From: Candidatus Flexifilum affinis
GTDB lineage: Bacteria; Chloroflexota; Anaerolineae; Aggregatilineales; Phototrophicaceae
Length of the DNA: 22,299 nt
Direction: 5' to 3'
Assembly (NCBI GenBank): GCA_016713325.1
Contig: JADJPJ010000041.1
Coordinates: forward strand, 1 to 22,299
The position numbers and the translations under genes are program-made. Positions 1 to 9,362 of the stretch are shown piece after piece. Below the pieces are notes generated by a model that was not told where the DNA came from, ran no database searches, and was given only the letters and a program-made list of their open reading frames with translations. Positions within the stretch are counted from its first letter, which is position 1; each line of letters starts with the position of its first letter.

Positions 1-962
1 TCCATCGATCGTGTCCGTCCTTCCAACTTGCGATACGCCGACTCCATCAGCAGGAACATGGCCTGCCGCTCGGTGCCACACCCGGCCGGTCGAACATCGG
101 CGCGCCGCAGACATTGCGCACGAATCCGTACGCATCCACCTGATCGTGCGCCGCCACCCGCATCCAGTCGGCGCGGCGGAGCGGTAGCCTTGGTCCAGCC
201 AGCCCGCGCGGACGCCGAAGGTGTAAATGGTGTAGGCCAGCATCTGCGAGCAGGTTGACCTCGGGGAAGGTCTCCGGCCGGTCGACCGCGTTCTGAAACA
301 TGCCGTCGTCGCGCAGGTAGACCAGGCAGCCGTCGATCACCTCACGGCACCCCCGCGATCAGCCGCGCCCGGTCGTCGGGATCGATCCGCCGGCACGACG
401 ATCACCCGTGCCATACCCGCCGCCGCCCAGCCATTGCCCACGCCCCTGAAATCGCGCCTTACCGGCGCTTGGCGCCGTCATCCCAGATGCGCAGTCAAAG
501 CTGGCGGTCGGCGTCCCAGAGATACCACCCCCAGCCCATCGATCTGGAAAGACCGCCTCGTCGCAGTAGCCCATGATCGCCAGAAACGGCGGCGCCATGT
601 ACATGCTGTCGATCCACAGCTCGGGGCGGGGTGCGTGATACACCACGCCCTCCGAGTGCGGCGCGTCGCGGAGGTGATGGACTGGCCATGCGCTGCGCCG
701 CCTCGGCAAGCGCCAAGTCGCCGGTGATCTCGGCGGCGCGCAGGACGGCTCACCATTGGCTGCCGGTCGGTGACGGCATGGCGCTCGCCAGGTGGCCAGT
801 CGCCCATCGTCGAGCTGAAGGTAAGCGGAGTCCCTGGCCAGCAGGACCATCATGTCGAGGTCGCCAATTCGTAGCGCCCGGGCGGCCACCCCTGCTCCCA
901 GGGCGACGCTGCATGGACAGCATCGCCCATTTGACGCGTTCGACCATTGTGCCCACGATCAC
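1..962 (-). CDS. GH88/GH105-type unsaturated glucuronyl hydrolase, partial and frameshifted
   Basis: Probable six-hairpin glycosidase of the GH88/GH105 group, which removes unsaturated uronic acid residues from oligosaccharides left by polysaccharide lyases. The reading frame is split over several minus-strand frames. Pieced together, it begins MVERVKWAMLSMQR, followed by PWEQGVAARAL and PAANGEP near the N-terminus (about residues 15-60). It then has ELWIDSMYMAPPFLAIMGY, whose Asp matches a conserved active-site Asp of the family, then a DGLWGWYLWD-like segment and VIDGCLVYLRDDGMF towards the C-terminus. At least four indels are needed, for example near 890-900, where one G is missing from a G run. 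No stop is reached before the left edge; the last residues visible (QAMFLLMESAYRKLE) look close to the usual C-terminus. The start at 962 (ATG) or at the ATG at 947 is not settled. No signal peptide is evident, so it may be cytoplasmic. Family call fairly sure, substrate unknown, and decay cannot be excluded. Confidence 0.6.
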
Positions 963-1093
963 GCTGCACCACCTCGCCGGCCGGCCGTGTATGAAACCAT
1001 GCGCTGCCGCCCGGCCGATTGCGACTAGTGTACCCCGTGCGGGCTGGAAGTGGCATGAAATGCCGCGATCCGCCTGTGTCCGCTCCGCCCACG

Positions 1094-1331
1094 CCGCCGA
1101 GGACTAAAGGACCTCGGCTTTGAAAAGACCAGCCCACCAAGGGGGCTGAACCGCGATCCCCTCGCTGACCACAGGCCGTTTTTTGGTCCCTTCAGGGGAC
1201 CTGTCCCTTCGCTAGCCGGGCGCTTCAGCGCTCGGCGGCGCTGCCCCACGTCATCGCCCGAATGACCAACGCCGTCAGTAGGGACGACCCATGGGTCGTC
1301 CGCCGCTTTCACCCCGGCAGCCCGACCTGCA
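1094..1331. repeat. Tandem direct repeat, unit 1
   Basis: First of two head-to-tail units. Positions 1154-1264 are identical over 111 bp to 1393-1503 in unit 2, and similarity continues at a lower level to both ends. The unit opens with GCCGAGG...CCTCGGC (7-bp stem, 1096-1118). It ends with a segment that, read on the minus strand, resembles the last codons of the upstream gene (VQVGLPG then stop). It also contains a GTAGGGAC palindrome (1278-1301). Confidence 0.85.
1278..1301 (+). repeat. GTAGGGAC palindrome, copy A
   Basis: GTAGGGAC followed by the 12-nt self-complementary core GACCCATGGGTC and then GTCC. The segment 1282-1301 is a perfect 20-bp palindrome. It belongs to a short interspersed family also seen at 1518, 9254 and 16498. 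Confidence 0.7.
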
Positions 1332-1574
1332 CCGCCGAGGACTAAAGGACCTCGGCTACGAAACCGACTAGCCCACCAAGGGGGCTGAAACACGATCCCC
1401 TCGCTGACCACAGGCCGTTTTTTGGTCCCTTCAGGGGACCTGTCCCTTCGCTAGCCGGGCGCTTCAGCGCTCGGCGGCGCTGCCCCACGTCATCGCCCGA
1501 ATGGCCCAACGTCCTCCGTAGGGACGAGGCCTGCCTTGTCCGGCGCCTCTTTCATCCCGCCGGCCCGACCTGTA
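1332..1574. repeat. Tandem direct repeat, unit 2
   Basis: Second unit, directly abutting unit 1. Its far end lies inside the 3' tip of the minus-strand gene at 1552-2791 and codes VQVGPAG and the stop. Unit 1 carries the same tip in diverged form, so a short 3' piece of the gene and its downstream sequence were duplicated together. It carries its own GTAGGGAC palindrome (1518-1541). Confidence 0.85.
1518..1541 (+). repeat. GTAGGGAC palindrome, copy B
   Basis: GTAGGGAC, core GAGGCCTGCCTT, GTCC. The stem 1522-1541 pairs throughout except the loop, with one G-T wobble. It sits at the same place in repeat unit 2 as copy A does in unit 1, yet the core differs while the pairing is kept. Confidence 0.65.
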
Positions 1575-2791
1575 CCAGCAGCACTCCCGACTCGCCGCCC
1601 CGCCCGATCATAATCAGATCGTTCGCGACCCACTGGATCGGCATGCGCTGGCAGCAGGTCGTCCCATAATAGCGCCCTTGCAGGATCATCTTTCCGGGTT
1701 TGCCCGGCGCGGCGGTGAGATACAACCCTGACTTTGCTGTCGTCGAGCGATCCCTCACCGCATAGACCAGCCGGACCCGACCGGCGACCCACCCCGCGCC
1801 CATGATATAGGGGAGCGTCGATGTCCTCGGTCATCACCGGAAATTGCGGATCGATGTCGATGAGTTCGCCCGTTACCGCTGTCGCGATCCGCACCGTCAT
1901 CCCGGACTGGCGCGGCTCCATCTCAAACGTCATCAGGTAGCGGCCATCCGCCGAATATTCCAGCCGGATCACGTTTCGACTCGAGGGGATGCTGTTGAGC
2001 TGCTCCGCTTCACCCTCTTCGAACGGGATCCGCCCAGAGTCCCTGGTCCGGACCGGCATCGCGCAGATCGACGTTCACGGCGGCACGACCGCGCGGGGTG
2101 ATCCAGGGCCAGAGCATAGGCTGAGCCGAAGTTGAGGAGGGAATCGCCATCCATTCTTTCGTTTCGCCCTCGAGATTGACCGTGTAGAGGGTGGGCGGAA
2201 GGAACCGGTCGCTGGGGCTGGCGTCTGCTGAGGCAGATGGGTCGTGGGCGTAACGAATGAACACCAGCGTATCGTCGTTCAACCAGCGCGCAATGACATC
2301 GAGATCTCCGCTTGTCTCATTCAGCAACCCCATCCACGCCATCATCGGTCAGGACGAGGATCTCGCCGGTCTCCATCCAGGACGCGAATGTCGCTGTCTC
2401 GAAAGTAGACGAACGCCTCTCTGAAAGTGGACAGGCGCAGAAACCGTCCGTCTGGAGACCAGAGCATTTCCTCCGGCGATCCGATATCGACATCCTCATC
2501 AAACTCGAGGCAGTGATCCTCGACCCATTGCCCCCCGTCCTGTGTGTAGAGGCACACCCTGTCATCATCGATATGGGCGAATTGCGTCCCGTCCGGAGCG
2601 AGATACGCGGCGGTGTCCCCGGGCGCGGCGTACAGGTCGAGTTCCACGACATCGAGGATTTCATATTGCCGGTAGTCCGGTTGGTCCTGGGCGTTGCCGG
2701 GCACGACCGCTGCCGCCATCAGAAGGCAGCAAACCATCACAAGATAGGCTGAACGTCGTTGGATAGACCGTCGTCGGATAAACCGTCTCAT
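1552..2791 (-). CDS. Exported protein of unknown function, possible beta-propeller, frameshifted
   Basis: I do not recognise a named family. The ATG at 2791 is chosen because it is followed by a classic signal peptide: a basic start (MRRFIRRRSIQRRS), a hydrophobic stretch (AYLVMVCCLLMAAAVV) and a cleavage-like PGNAQ. Upstream is AGGAG about 11 nt away. The mature part holds repeated strand-like motifs such as APDGTQFAHI, SPDGRFLRLS and SADGRYLMTF, typical of TolB/WD40-like propeller blades in which each blade carries a 'x-PDG-x' turn. About 410 residues are expected. At least three indels (near 2345, 2055 and 1805) split it into four pieces ending ...GVLLVQVGPAG at a TGA. It is not visibly linked to its neighbours: hen1 is divergent and the GH88-like gene lies 590 bp downstream. 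Its role is unknown; a secreted sensor or scaffold protein is one possibility. Confidence 0.6.
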
Positions 2792-3026
2792 GGCTGTAGG
2801 GTCTCCTACCTCTCCCAGGATATCCGTCCAGTGTAGCACGGTACGGTTGACCGTGCATATGTCACCGTCGAAGGCGGTGGTCGTAGCAGAGCGGCAATAC
2901 CTCTCCCCTTAGTGTGCCAGATCATCTCGATCGCAACGCCAGGAATGGCGCTGCTTGAACCTTTATAACCCTGAAAGAACTCGCTATCATTAATGCAAGA
3001 TATAACTCTCTTTGAAGGAGATCTGC
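2792..3026. promoter_or_regulatory. Divergent intergenic region between exported protein and hen1
   Basis: This 235-bp gap must hold promoters for both directions. Its right half (2940-3010) is clearly AT-richer than the surroundings. It offers TATCAT (about 2985) and TATAAC (about 3001) as possible -10 boxes for hen1, but none has a convincing -35 at 17 bp. On the minus strand a small hairpin (GTAGG-agac-CCTAC, 2796-2809) overlaps the likely ribosome-binding region of the 2791 gene. Confidence 0.35.
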
Positions 3027-4426
3027 ATGTTACTTACGATCTCAACCACTTTCCAGCCAGCCACAGACCTCGGCTACCTGCTGCACAAGAATCCCGCTCG
3101 CGTCCAGAACTTCAGCCTGTCGTTTGGAAAGGTTCATGTCTTTTACCCGGAAACAACGACTGAGCGGTGTACAGCAGCCCTTCTTCTTGATGTCAACCCG
3201 GTTGGGTTGGTGAGACGAGAGGGCGAAAACAGCTTTGCGCTTGAGCAGTACGTCAATGACCGTCCCTACGCAGCATCCTCTTTCGTGAGCGTGGCTATTG
3301 CGCAGGTGTACGGTTCGGCATTGAACGGAAAATGCAAAGAACGTCCCGAGCTCGTAGATGTGCCGATCCCCCTGCAAGCGGTGATCACGGCGCTGCCCTG
3401 TCGTGGCGGTGAGGCGCTGCTGAGCCGACTGTTTGATCCTCTCGGCTACGCGGTAACAGCGGAGAACAGCATGCTCGATCCCGAATTCCCCGCATGGGGA
3501 GCGAGTGCATATTTCACGGTCACACTGACGCAAACGATTCGCCTGAAAGACCTGCTCTCACATCTTTACGTCCTCATTCCAGTTCTTGATGACAAAAAAC
3601 ATTATTATGTGGACAAAGCCGAGATCGAGAAACTCATGCGACATGGTGAAGGATGGCTCAATCGCCACCCCGAAATCGAACTGATCACGCGCCGTTATCT
3701 TCGTCACCAACGCAGCCTCATTCGTGAAGCCCTGGCACGGCTTATAGAGTCTGAATCAGACGATGTTGAAGCTGCACAGGTTCAGCGCGACGCAGAAGAA
3801 GCAGTCATCGAGAAAAAGATAAATCTCCACGAACAGCGTCTGGGAACTGTGCTGGCAGTTCTCAAGAACAGCGGGGCTCGTCGCATCCTTGACCTCGGGT
3901 GCGGTGAAGGACGCCTGCTGGAGATGCTGCTCAAGGAACCGCAATTCCAGACCATAGTCGGAATGGACGTCGCCTACCGCGCTCTCGACAATGCTGCCGA
4001 CCGATTGAATCTGGATCGGCTGCCATCGTTGCAGCGACAGCGCATTCAGCTTGTGCATGGATCACTTATGTATCGCGATTCGCGCCTGGTGGTTTTGATG
4101 CGGCGGCTATCGTTGAGGTAATCGAGCACCTTGATCCGCCACGCCTGGCCGCATTTGAGCGCGTGCTGTTCGAGTTTTCCCGTCCAGCAGTCATTGCATT
4201 GACCACCCCCAACGGAGAGTACAACGTGAAGTGGGAGTCGCTGCCGGCCGGGAAATTCCGCCACAAGGACCACCGATTTGAATGGACTCGCGCCGAGTTT
4301 CAGGGTTGGGCGCAGAAAATGGGAGATCGCTTTGGCTACCGTGTGCGTTTCTTGCCCATTGGGGATGAGGACCCGGTCGTTGGCGCGCCCAGTCAAATGG
4401 CTGTGTTTGAGGTGGATACGCCATGA
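3027..4426 (+). CDS. hen1: Bacterial Hen1, 3'-terminal RNA ribose 2'-O-methyltransferase
   Basis: Methylates the 2'-OH of the 3'-terminal nucleotide of a cleaved RNA before Pnkp reseals it, so the repaired site resists the same nuclease. The ATG at 3027 has AAGGAG six bases upstream. Residues 1 to about 240 form the Hen1-specific N-terminal domain that contacts Pnkp (NPxRxQxFSLSFGKVHVFYPE, then RGGEALLSRLFDPLGY). From about residue 287 comes a Rossmann methyltransferase with SAM loop ILDLGCGEGR. After it come the metal-binding EVIEH motif (about 4115-4130) and HKDHRFEW, supplying the Glu/His ligands of the family. One base is missing near 4092 (frame changes between YRDSRL and GFDAAAIVEV). 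Adding one base gives 467 codons, the normal size. It overlaps pnkp by ATGA, implying translational coupling. Identification is very secure. Confidence 0.93.
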
Positions 4427-6988
4427 ATCCGATTACCATTCCTGAGTTCGCGCTTGTTGTTTTGATCGGCGCTTCCGGCAGCGGCAAATCAACGTTTGCA
4501 CGCAGCCATTTTCTTCCGACCGAGGTTATCTCGTCGGACTTCTGCCGTGGTCTGGTGTCGGACGACGAAAACGAGCAGTCCGCGACCAATGCCGCTTTCG
4601 ACGTGCTGCATTTCATCGCCGCGAAACGCCTGGAGCGCATGAAACTCACCGTCATCGATGCGACCAACGTCCAGCCTGATGCTCGCAAACCGTTGATCGC
4701 CCTGGCACGAGAATATCACGCGCTGCCCGTCGCCATTGTGCTGGATGTGGCGGAGCGTGTGGCCGCTGAGCGTAACAAGGCCCGCCCAGATCGCGACTTT
4801 GGTGTACATGTGATTGCGCGGCAGCGGCAGGACTTGAAGCGGTCTTTAGGCAACTTGGAGCGCGAAGGTTTTCGCCGCGTAATTGTGCTGAAATCCGAAG
4901 AGGAGATCGCACAAGTCGCCCTCACACGCGAACCGTTGTGGAACAACCGCAGGACGGACCACGGTCCATTTGACATCATTGGCGATGTGCATGGATGCTA
5001 CGACGAACTGGTGGTGCTGTTGGAGCAGATGGGCTATCAGATCGACGCCGACAGTTTCCGGGTCGTCCCCCCTCCTGGTCGCAAAGCGATCTTTCTGGGC
5101 GATTTGGTGGATCGTGGGCCGAAGATCGTGCAGGTGTTGAAACTGGTGATGCAGATGTCGGTGGAAGGCAATGCCATCTGCGTCCCTGGCAATCACGACT
5201 CAAAGCTGATGCACAAACTGCTCGGCAAGAGTGTGCAGATCACACACGGACTGGCAGACTCGCTTGTCCAGCTTGAGCATGAAACGCCAGAGTTCCTCAA
5301 AACGGTTGTCAATTTCATCGATGCGATGGTCAGTCATTACGTCCTGGATGGTGGCAAGCTGGTGGTGGCGCACGCAGGCATGAAGGAAAAAATGGCCGGA
5401 CGAGCATCAGGCGCCGTGCGTGCCTTTGCGCTGTATGGCGAAACGACCGGTGAAACCGATACATTTGGCTTGCCCGTTCGCTATAACTGGGCGGCAGACT
5501 ACCGTGGCGATGCGATGGTGGTCTATGGCCACACACCCGTTCCTGAACCGGAATGGCTGAATCGTACGATCAACATTGATACGGGTTGTGTTTTGGCGCG
5601 CTCACTGCATTGCGGTATCCTGAACGGGAGCTCGTCAGCATTCCCGCGATTCAGACTTACGCCGAACCTGTACGCCCCTTTTATACCACCGAAGTCAGGC
5701 ACCCGCACTCCGCCCCAGCAGCAGCTTGACGATGTGCTCGACATTGGCGATGTGCTGGCGCTGGACCAAGGCATCGGCAAACGGTTGATACAAACCCGGT
5801 TGCAGAGCAATATTCAGATACGTGCTGAAAATGCTGCGCAGCCCTCGAAGTGATGAGTCGTTTCGCCGTGAATCCGAAGTGGCTGATTTATCTGCCTCCC
5901 ACCATGTCACCAGTACAGACAAGCAAGCTGCCGGATCTGCTGGAGCACCCAAGCGAAGCGTTCGCCTACTATCGCAATAAGGGCGTGCCCCAGGTGATCT
6001 GCGAAGAAAAGCATATGGGGTCACGGGCAGTGGCCATCGTTTGCCGTGATGAAGGCGCTGCCCGTCAGCGCTTCGGGGTGATCGACGAGGGGATCGGCAT
6101 CGTCTATACGCGCACGGGCCGGCGTTTCTTCAATGATCCCGCGCTCGAAGCCCAACTCATCTTGTGCCTCCACGAGGCGGTTACTGGGGCAGGACTCTGG
6201 CAGACCCTGAACACGGATTGGATTGCCTGGACTGCGAATTGATGCCGTGGTCCGCAAAGGCACAGGAGTTGCTGCAGACGCAGTACGCCGCGGTTGCCAG
6301 TGCAGCCGTCAGCGCTTTCAAAACCACCTTATCTGTCCTAAGCGCAGCCGCAGCCCATAACAGCGAGGCGGTGGGGTTGCTTCATCGCTATCAGGCGCGA
6401 GCAGGCATGATAGAACAGTATCAGGCAGCCTACCGAGGTTACTGCTGGGAGGTCACCAGCATCAAGGACCTACGACTGGCGCCTTTTCACATCCTTGCAA
6501 CCGCAGGCCAGGCGCATGTAGATAAGCCGCACACGTGGCATATGGAGATGTCCCTTAAACTGTGCGAAGCCAGCGACTTTCCGCTTTATCCAACGCGCTC
6601 TCAAATAGTCGATGTCACGAACGAGGAAAGCATAGCGGCCGGAACTCAATGGTGGGAAGCGCTCACCGGCGGTGGCGGCGAAGGGATGGTGGTCAAGCCG
6701 CTTGATTTCATCTCGCGAGGACGCCATGGTATTCTGCAACCTGCCGTCAAGGTACGCGGGCGCGAATACCTTCGCATCATTTATGGTCCGGAATACTCTG
6801 CCCCAGACCAAATAGAGCAGTTGCGGTCACGTGGACTAGGCGCCAAGCGGTCTTTGGCACTGCGTGAATTTGCTCTTGGCGTCGAGGCACTGGAGCGCTT
6901 CGTGCGCAATGAGCCGCTACGCCGGATCCATGAATGCATTTTCGGCGTGCTGGCGTTGGAAAGTGAACCCATCGATCCAAGGCTGTAG
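4423..6988 (+). CDS. pnkp: Polynucleotide kinase-phosphatase-ligase, RNA repair enzyme
   Basis: Trifunctional end-healing and sealing enzyme: 5'-OH kinase, 2',3'-phosphatase and adenylyltransferase/ligase. The kinase P-loop is GASGSGKST (residues 16-24), with DATN after it. The metallophosphoesterase domain shows GDVHGCYDEL, GDLVDRGP, PGNHDSK, VVAHAG and YGHTPVPEP. The ligase-like domain begins near 5850 (MSRFAVNPKWLIYLPPTMSP) with the nucleotidyl-lysine motif EEKHMGSRAV. It continues with LDCELMPWS, GEGMVVKPLDFI and QPAVKVRGREYLRIIYGPEY. Four indels are inferred, near 5595, 5712, 5840 and 6230; the last is one C missing in GCCTGG. Total length is about 855 residues, as in Clostridium thermocellum Pnkp. 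The start overlaps the hen1 stop. In this family the isolated ligase domain adenylylates itself but needs Hen1 for sealing, so the pair forms a functional unit. Confidence 0.93.
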
Positions 6989-7066
6989 ACAGCTTTTCGT
7001 ACGATCGCCGACAAGGTGGACCAGCAGCGCCAGCCAAAAGCCGCGACGCCCGCCCTGGTATGCTCC

Positions 7067-7088
7067 CTCTCCCGCCGCTGCGGGAGGG
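7067..7088. terminator. Hairpin between convergent pnkp and permease genes
   Basis: A 9-bp stem CTCTCCCGC / GCGGGAGGG (one wobble) with loop CGCT lies in the 138-bp gap between two converging genes. A second stem, GCGAGC-aa-GCTCGC, follows at 7094-7107. No T run follows either, so a factor-independent terminator is only a suggestion. Confidence 0.35.
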
Positions 7089-7126
7089 CGTGTGCGAGCA
7101 AGCTCGCCTGGGGGTGAGGTCACACC

Positions 7127-8087
7127 CTACTGCCCGGCTAACCCCGAGTAATTGACCCCTTCCACGAAATGGCGCTGGAAGGCGAAGAAGATGATGGCCA
7201 TCCGCAGGGTGGTGATCACCGAGCCGGCCAGAAACTCGTTCCAGATCAGCGTCGCCGCTGCTGCCGCTAAGGAAGGACAGGCCAAGCGGCAGCGTCCAGG
7301 TTCTGGTTGCCGCCCAGCGCAATCAGCACGTCCAGGAAGTTGTTCCAGATGCCCTGAAAGCTGAAGATGGCCAGCGCCGTCAGTGCCAGGGTGGCCATGG
7401 GCAGATGATACGGAAGAACATCACCAGACGGTTGGCGCCATCCACCCGGCCCGCCTCTTCGATCTCGTTGGGATCGATTCGAAGAACTGCTTCATCAGGA
7501 AGATGCCGAAGGCGTCGGCCATGAGCGGGATGATAATGCCCTGATAGGCATTGAGCATGCCGAGCTGTTTGAGGATGATGAAGCGCGGGATCAGCAGCAC
7601 CACGCCGGGATCATCATCGTGCCCAGGATGATGGTGAACATCAGCCGGTTGCCGGGAACTTGATGCGCGCCAGGGCATAGCCCGCCAGCGAGGTCGAAGA
7701 GCAGGCGCAGCAGCATGATCGTCAGCGCGATGAAGGCGGTGTTGAACAGCCAGCGCCCCCGGTCGGCGGCGACGACGTTCTCGTAGCCTTCGAGGGCCGG
7801 GTTGAAGGTCGCGCCGCTGGTCGTGGCCGTCGCCGACAAGGAGACCCGTCCTCGCCGCGGCACTGCACGAAGAACGGCGGCGCGGGGATGAACACCGCCG
7901 GCGCGGCATTGACGGCCGGCAGGCATTTGAACGAGTTGGCGACCGACAGAACGAACGGGACGATCTGCGTGAGCGCGGCGATGATCAGCACCGTGTAGCC
8001 GATATAGGGCATGATCCGGCGCAGGAGTCGGGTCGAACCGGGCTGCTCGATGCCGGAACTTCCGGAATTGAGGGAGACAGCGGTCAT
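7127..8087 (-). CDS. Sugar ABC transporter permease, MalG type, frameshifted
   Basis: Inner-membrane permease of a CUT1-type carbohydrate importer. Start ATG at 8087 has AGGAGG upstream and lies 18 nt after the stop of the MalF-like gene. The N-terminus has one membrane helix ([20 protein letters not shown]) followed by the [13 protein letters not shown] extracytoplasmic stretch. Then come [39 protein letters not shown] and [20 protein letters not shown]. The EAA loop that docks on the ATPase is in [11 protein letters not shown] (around 7430-7460). It ends [23 protein letters not shown], the usual CUT1 MalG ending. Several indels are needed (about 7850, 7665, 7610, 7480, 7400, 7280). No MsmK/MalK-type ATPase is in the operon; a shared one elsewhere is common for this class. 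Confidence 0.8.
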
Positions 8088-8105
8088 GGTGGCTCTTCCT
8101 CCTGC

Positions 8106-9124
8106 CTAAGCGGCTTTGTCGCCGCCGGTGATGCGGCGCTGGAACAGGGTGAAGATGAAGATGATCACGAACAGGACGATCGCCGTGGCCGCGGCCAACC
8201 CCATGCGCGAGTCGTCGAAGCCGCTGCGATAGACCAGATAGGCGATCGTGAGGGTCGTGTCGGCCGGGCCGCCGGCGGAGATGACGTAGACCTGATCGAA
8301 CACCTGGAAGGTGCCGATCAACCCCAGGGTGACGACGAAGAAGGTGGTCGGACGCAGCAGCGGGATGGTGATCTTGCGGAAGATCTGCATGGTACTGGCG
8401 CCGTCGACGGTGGCGGCTTCGTACACCTGGCCGGGGATGTTTTGCAGCGCGGCCAGGAAAATGACCATCATCGTGCCGATCGTGGTCCTCGTGATGCCGG
8501 CGAGCCTCGGTGCGCCCGAACTCGCCCAGGGTGTCGCGCGTGATGCCGAACACCCCCAGGATGGCGTGCAGAAGGCCGGTGGCGTCGTTGAGCCAGGTGA
8601 TGCCCTGGTAGCTGGGAAAGAGGGCACGTATCCCTGGTTGATGATGCCGTTGCTGGCGAACATCCACATGAAGATCAGCGAGATGACGACTGACGACGAG
8701 ATCGACGGGAAATAAACGCGGTTCGGAAGAAACCTTTGCCTTTTAGCCAGCGCTGGTTGACGATGACGGCCAGCACCATCGCCAGAAAGGTCTGGGTGGG
8801 CACCACGCCGATGACGAAATAGACGGTATTTTCAGGGAGGTGAAGAAGGCGGTCTGGCGCGTGCCGTCGCGCAGCATCAGACGTTCATAATTTTCAAGGC
8901 CGGTGACTTCGTAGGCGTCGGAGCGGGTCAGCGGGGTGATGCCGTTCCAGTCGGTCAGGCTGAAGTAGACGGCGGCGATCATCGGAAGGATCAGGAAGAC
9001 GAACAGGACCAGAAAGGCCGGGCCGACGAAGCCGTAGCCGGCGATGATCTCCTGTATCCGTTTTGAGGCCAGAGTCTGTTGTCGAGCGACCGCCGGAGCA
9101 CTGACGAGAGGACGCTTCTGCCAT
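8106..9124 (-). CDS. Sugar ABC transporter permease, MalF type, frameshifted
   Basis: First permease of the CUT1-type importer. It has the helix [28 protein letters not shown] near the N-terminus, then [55 protein letters not shown] and [17 protein letters not shown]. The EAA motif is in [21 protein letters not shown]. It ends with helix [29 protein letters not shown] and stop. Indels are needed near 9070, 8832, 8713, 8620 and 8510. The ATG at 9124 (MAEASSRQ) is a tentative start, because the frame carrying the first helix has no nearby ATG until 9330. A start at 9330 would run through three palindromes and is unlikely. It partners the next gene to form the membrane channel. Confidence 0.8.
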
Positions 9125-9202
9125 ATCGTTGCGTCTTTCTTTATCGGAGCGGACAGGGGAGGGCTGCCGATCCGACAGCCCCATGGAGAACGGGATTTTG
9201 AT

Positions 9203-9230
9203 CCCCTCAGTGCAACTGTATGCTGAGGGG
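9203..9230. promoter_or_regulatory. Hairpin between binding-protein and permease genes
   Basis: Perfect 8-bp inverted repeat CCCCTCAG / CTGAGGGG with a 12-nt loop, in the 238-bp gap between the malE-like and malF-like genes. Confidence 0.45.
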
Positions 9231-9253
9231 CGACACTGAACAACTGGGTCTCA

Positions 9254-9276
9254 GACACGCCATGGCGTGTCCCTAC
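9254..9276 (-). repeat. GTAGGGAC palindrome, copy C
   Basis: On the minus strand: TGTAGGGAC, core ACGCCATGGCGT, GTC. The segment 9254-9271 is a perfect 18-bp palindrome. Same design as the copies at 1278, 1518 and 16498. Confidence 0.7.
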
Positions 9277-9324
9277 AACGTTCGGCGTAGTGAGGCGCTC
9301 GTGCGCGTCCGAGACCGCTGTTCC

Positions 9325-9355
9325 CCTCACCCCGCCATACGACAGAGGGGTGAGG
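9325..9355. promoter_or_regulatory. Hairpin just after the binding-protein stop codon
   Basis: Perfect 9-bp inverted repeat CCTCACCCC / GGGGTGAGG with a 13-nt loop, 8 bp past the minus-strand stop at 9363. Stem-loops in this place in sugar ABC operons commonly protect the binding-protein mRNA 3' end or partly terminate transcription, giving more binding protein than permease. That role is inferred. Confidence 0.5.
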
Positions 9356-9362
9356 ACAGCTT

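Larger units (their letters stand above)
963..1551. other. Intergenic stretch with tandem duplication
   Basis: No convincing gene lies here. ORFs across it are low-complexity shadows. It is filled mostly by two abutting direct-repeat units (annotated separately) that carry several short hairpins. One of these, GGTCCC-ttcag-GGGACC, occurs in both units (about 1194 and 1433). It is preceded, not followed, by a T run on the plus strand, so it is not a normal intrinsic terminator in either direction. Confidence 0.6.

Noticed and set aside
1194..1210. GGTCCC-ttcag-GGGACC hairpin next to a T run, as a terminator
   Set aside because: The T run precedes the stem on the plus strand and becomes an A run after it on the minus strand, so it is the wrong way round for both directions.
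2796..2809. GTAGGGTCTCCTAC as a member of the palindrome family
   Set aside because: There is no 12-nt core or GTCC end. It is a short hairpin over a ribosome-binding region and may be chance.
7591..8667. Minus-strand ORF of 358 codons over both permease genes
   Set aside because: Only short parts of it (for example [19 protein letters not shown] and [12 protein letters not shown]) match permease sequence. It links pieces of two different genes by chance because of indels.
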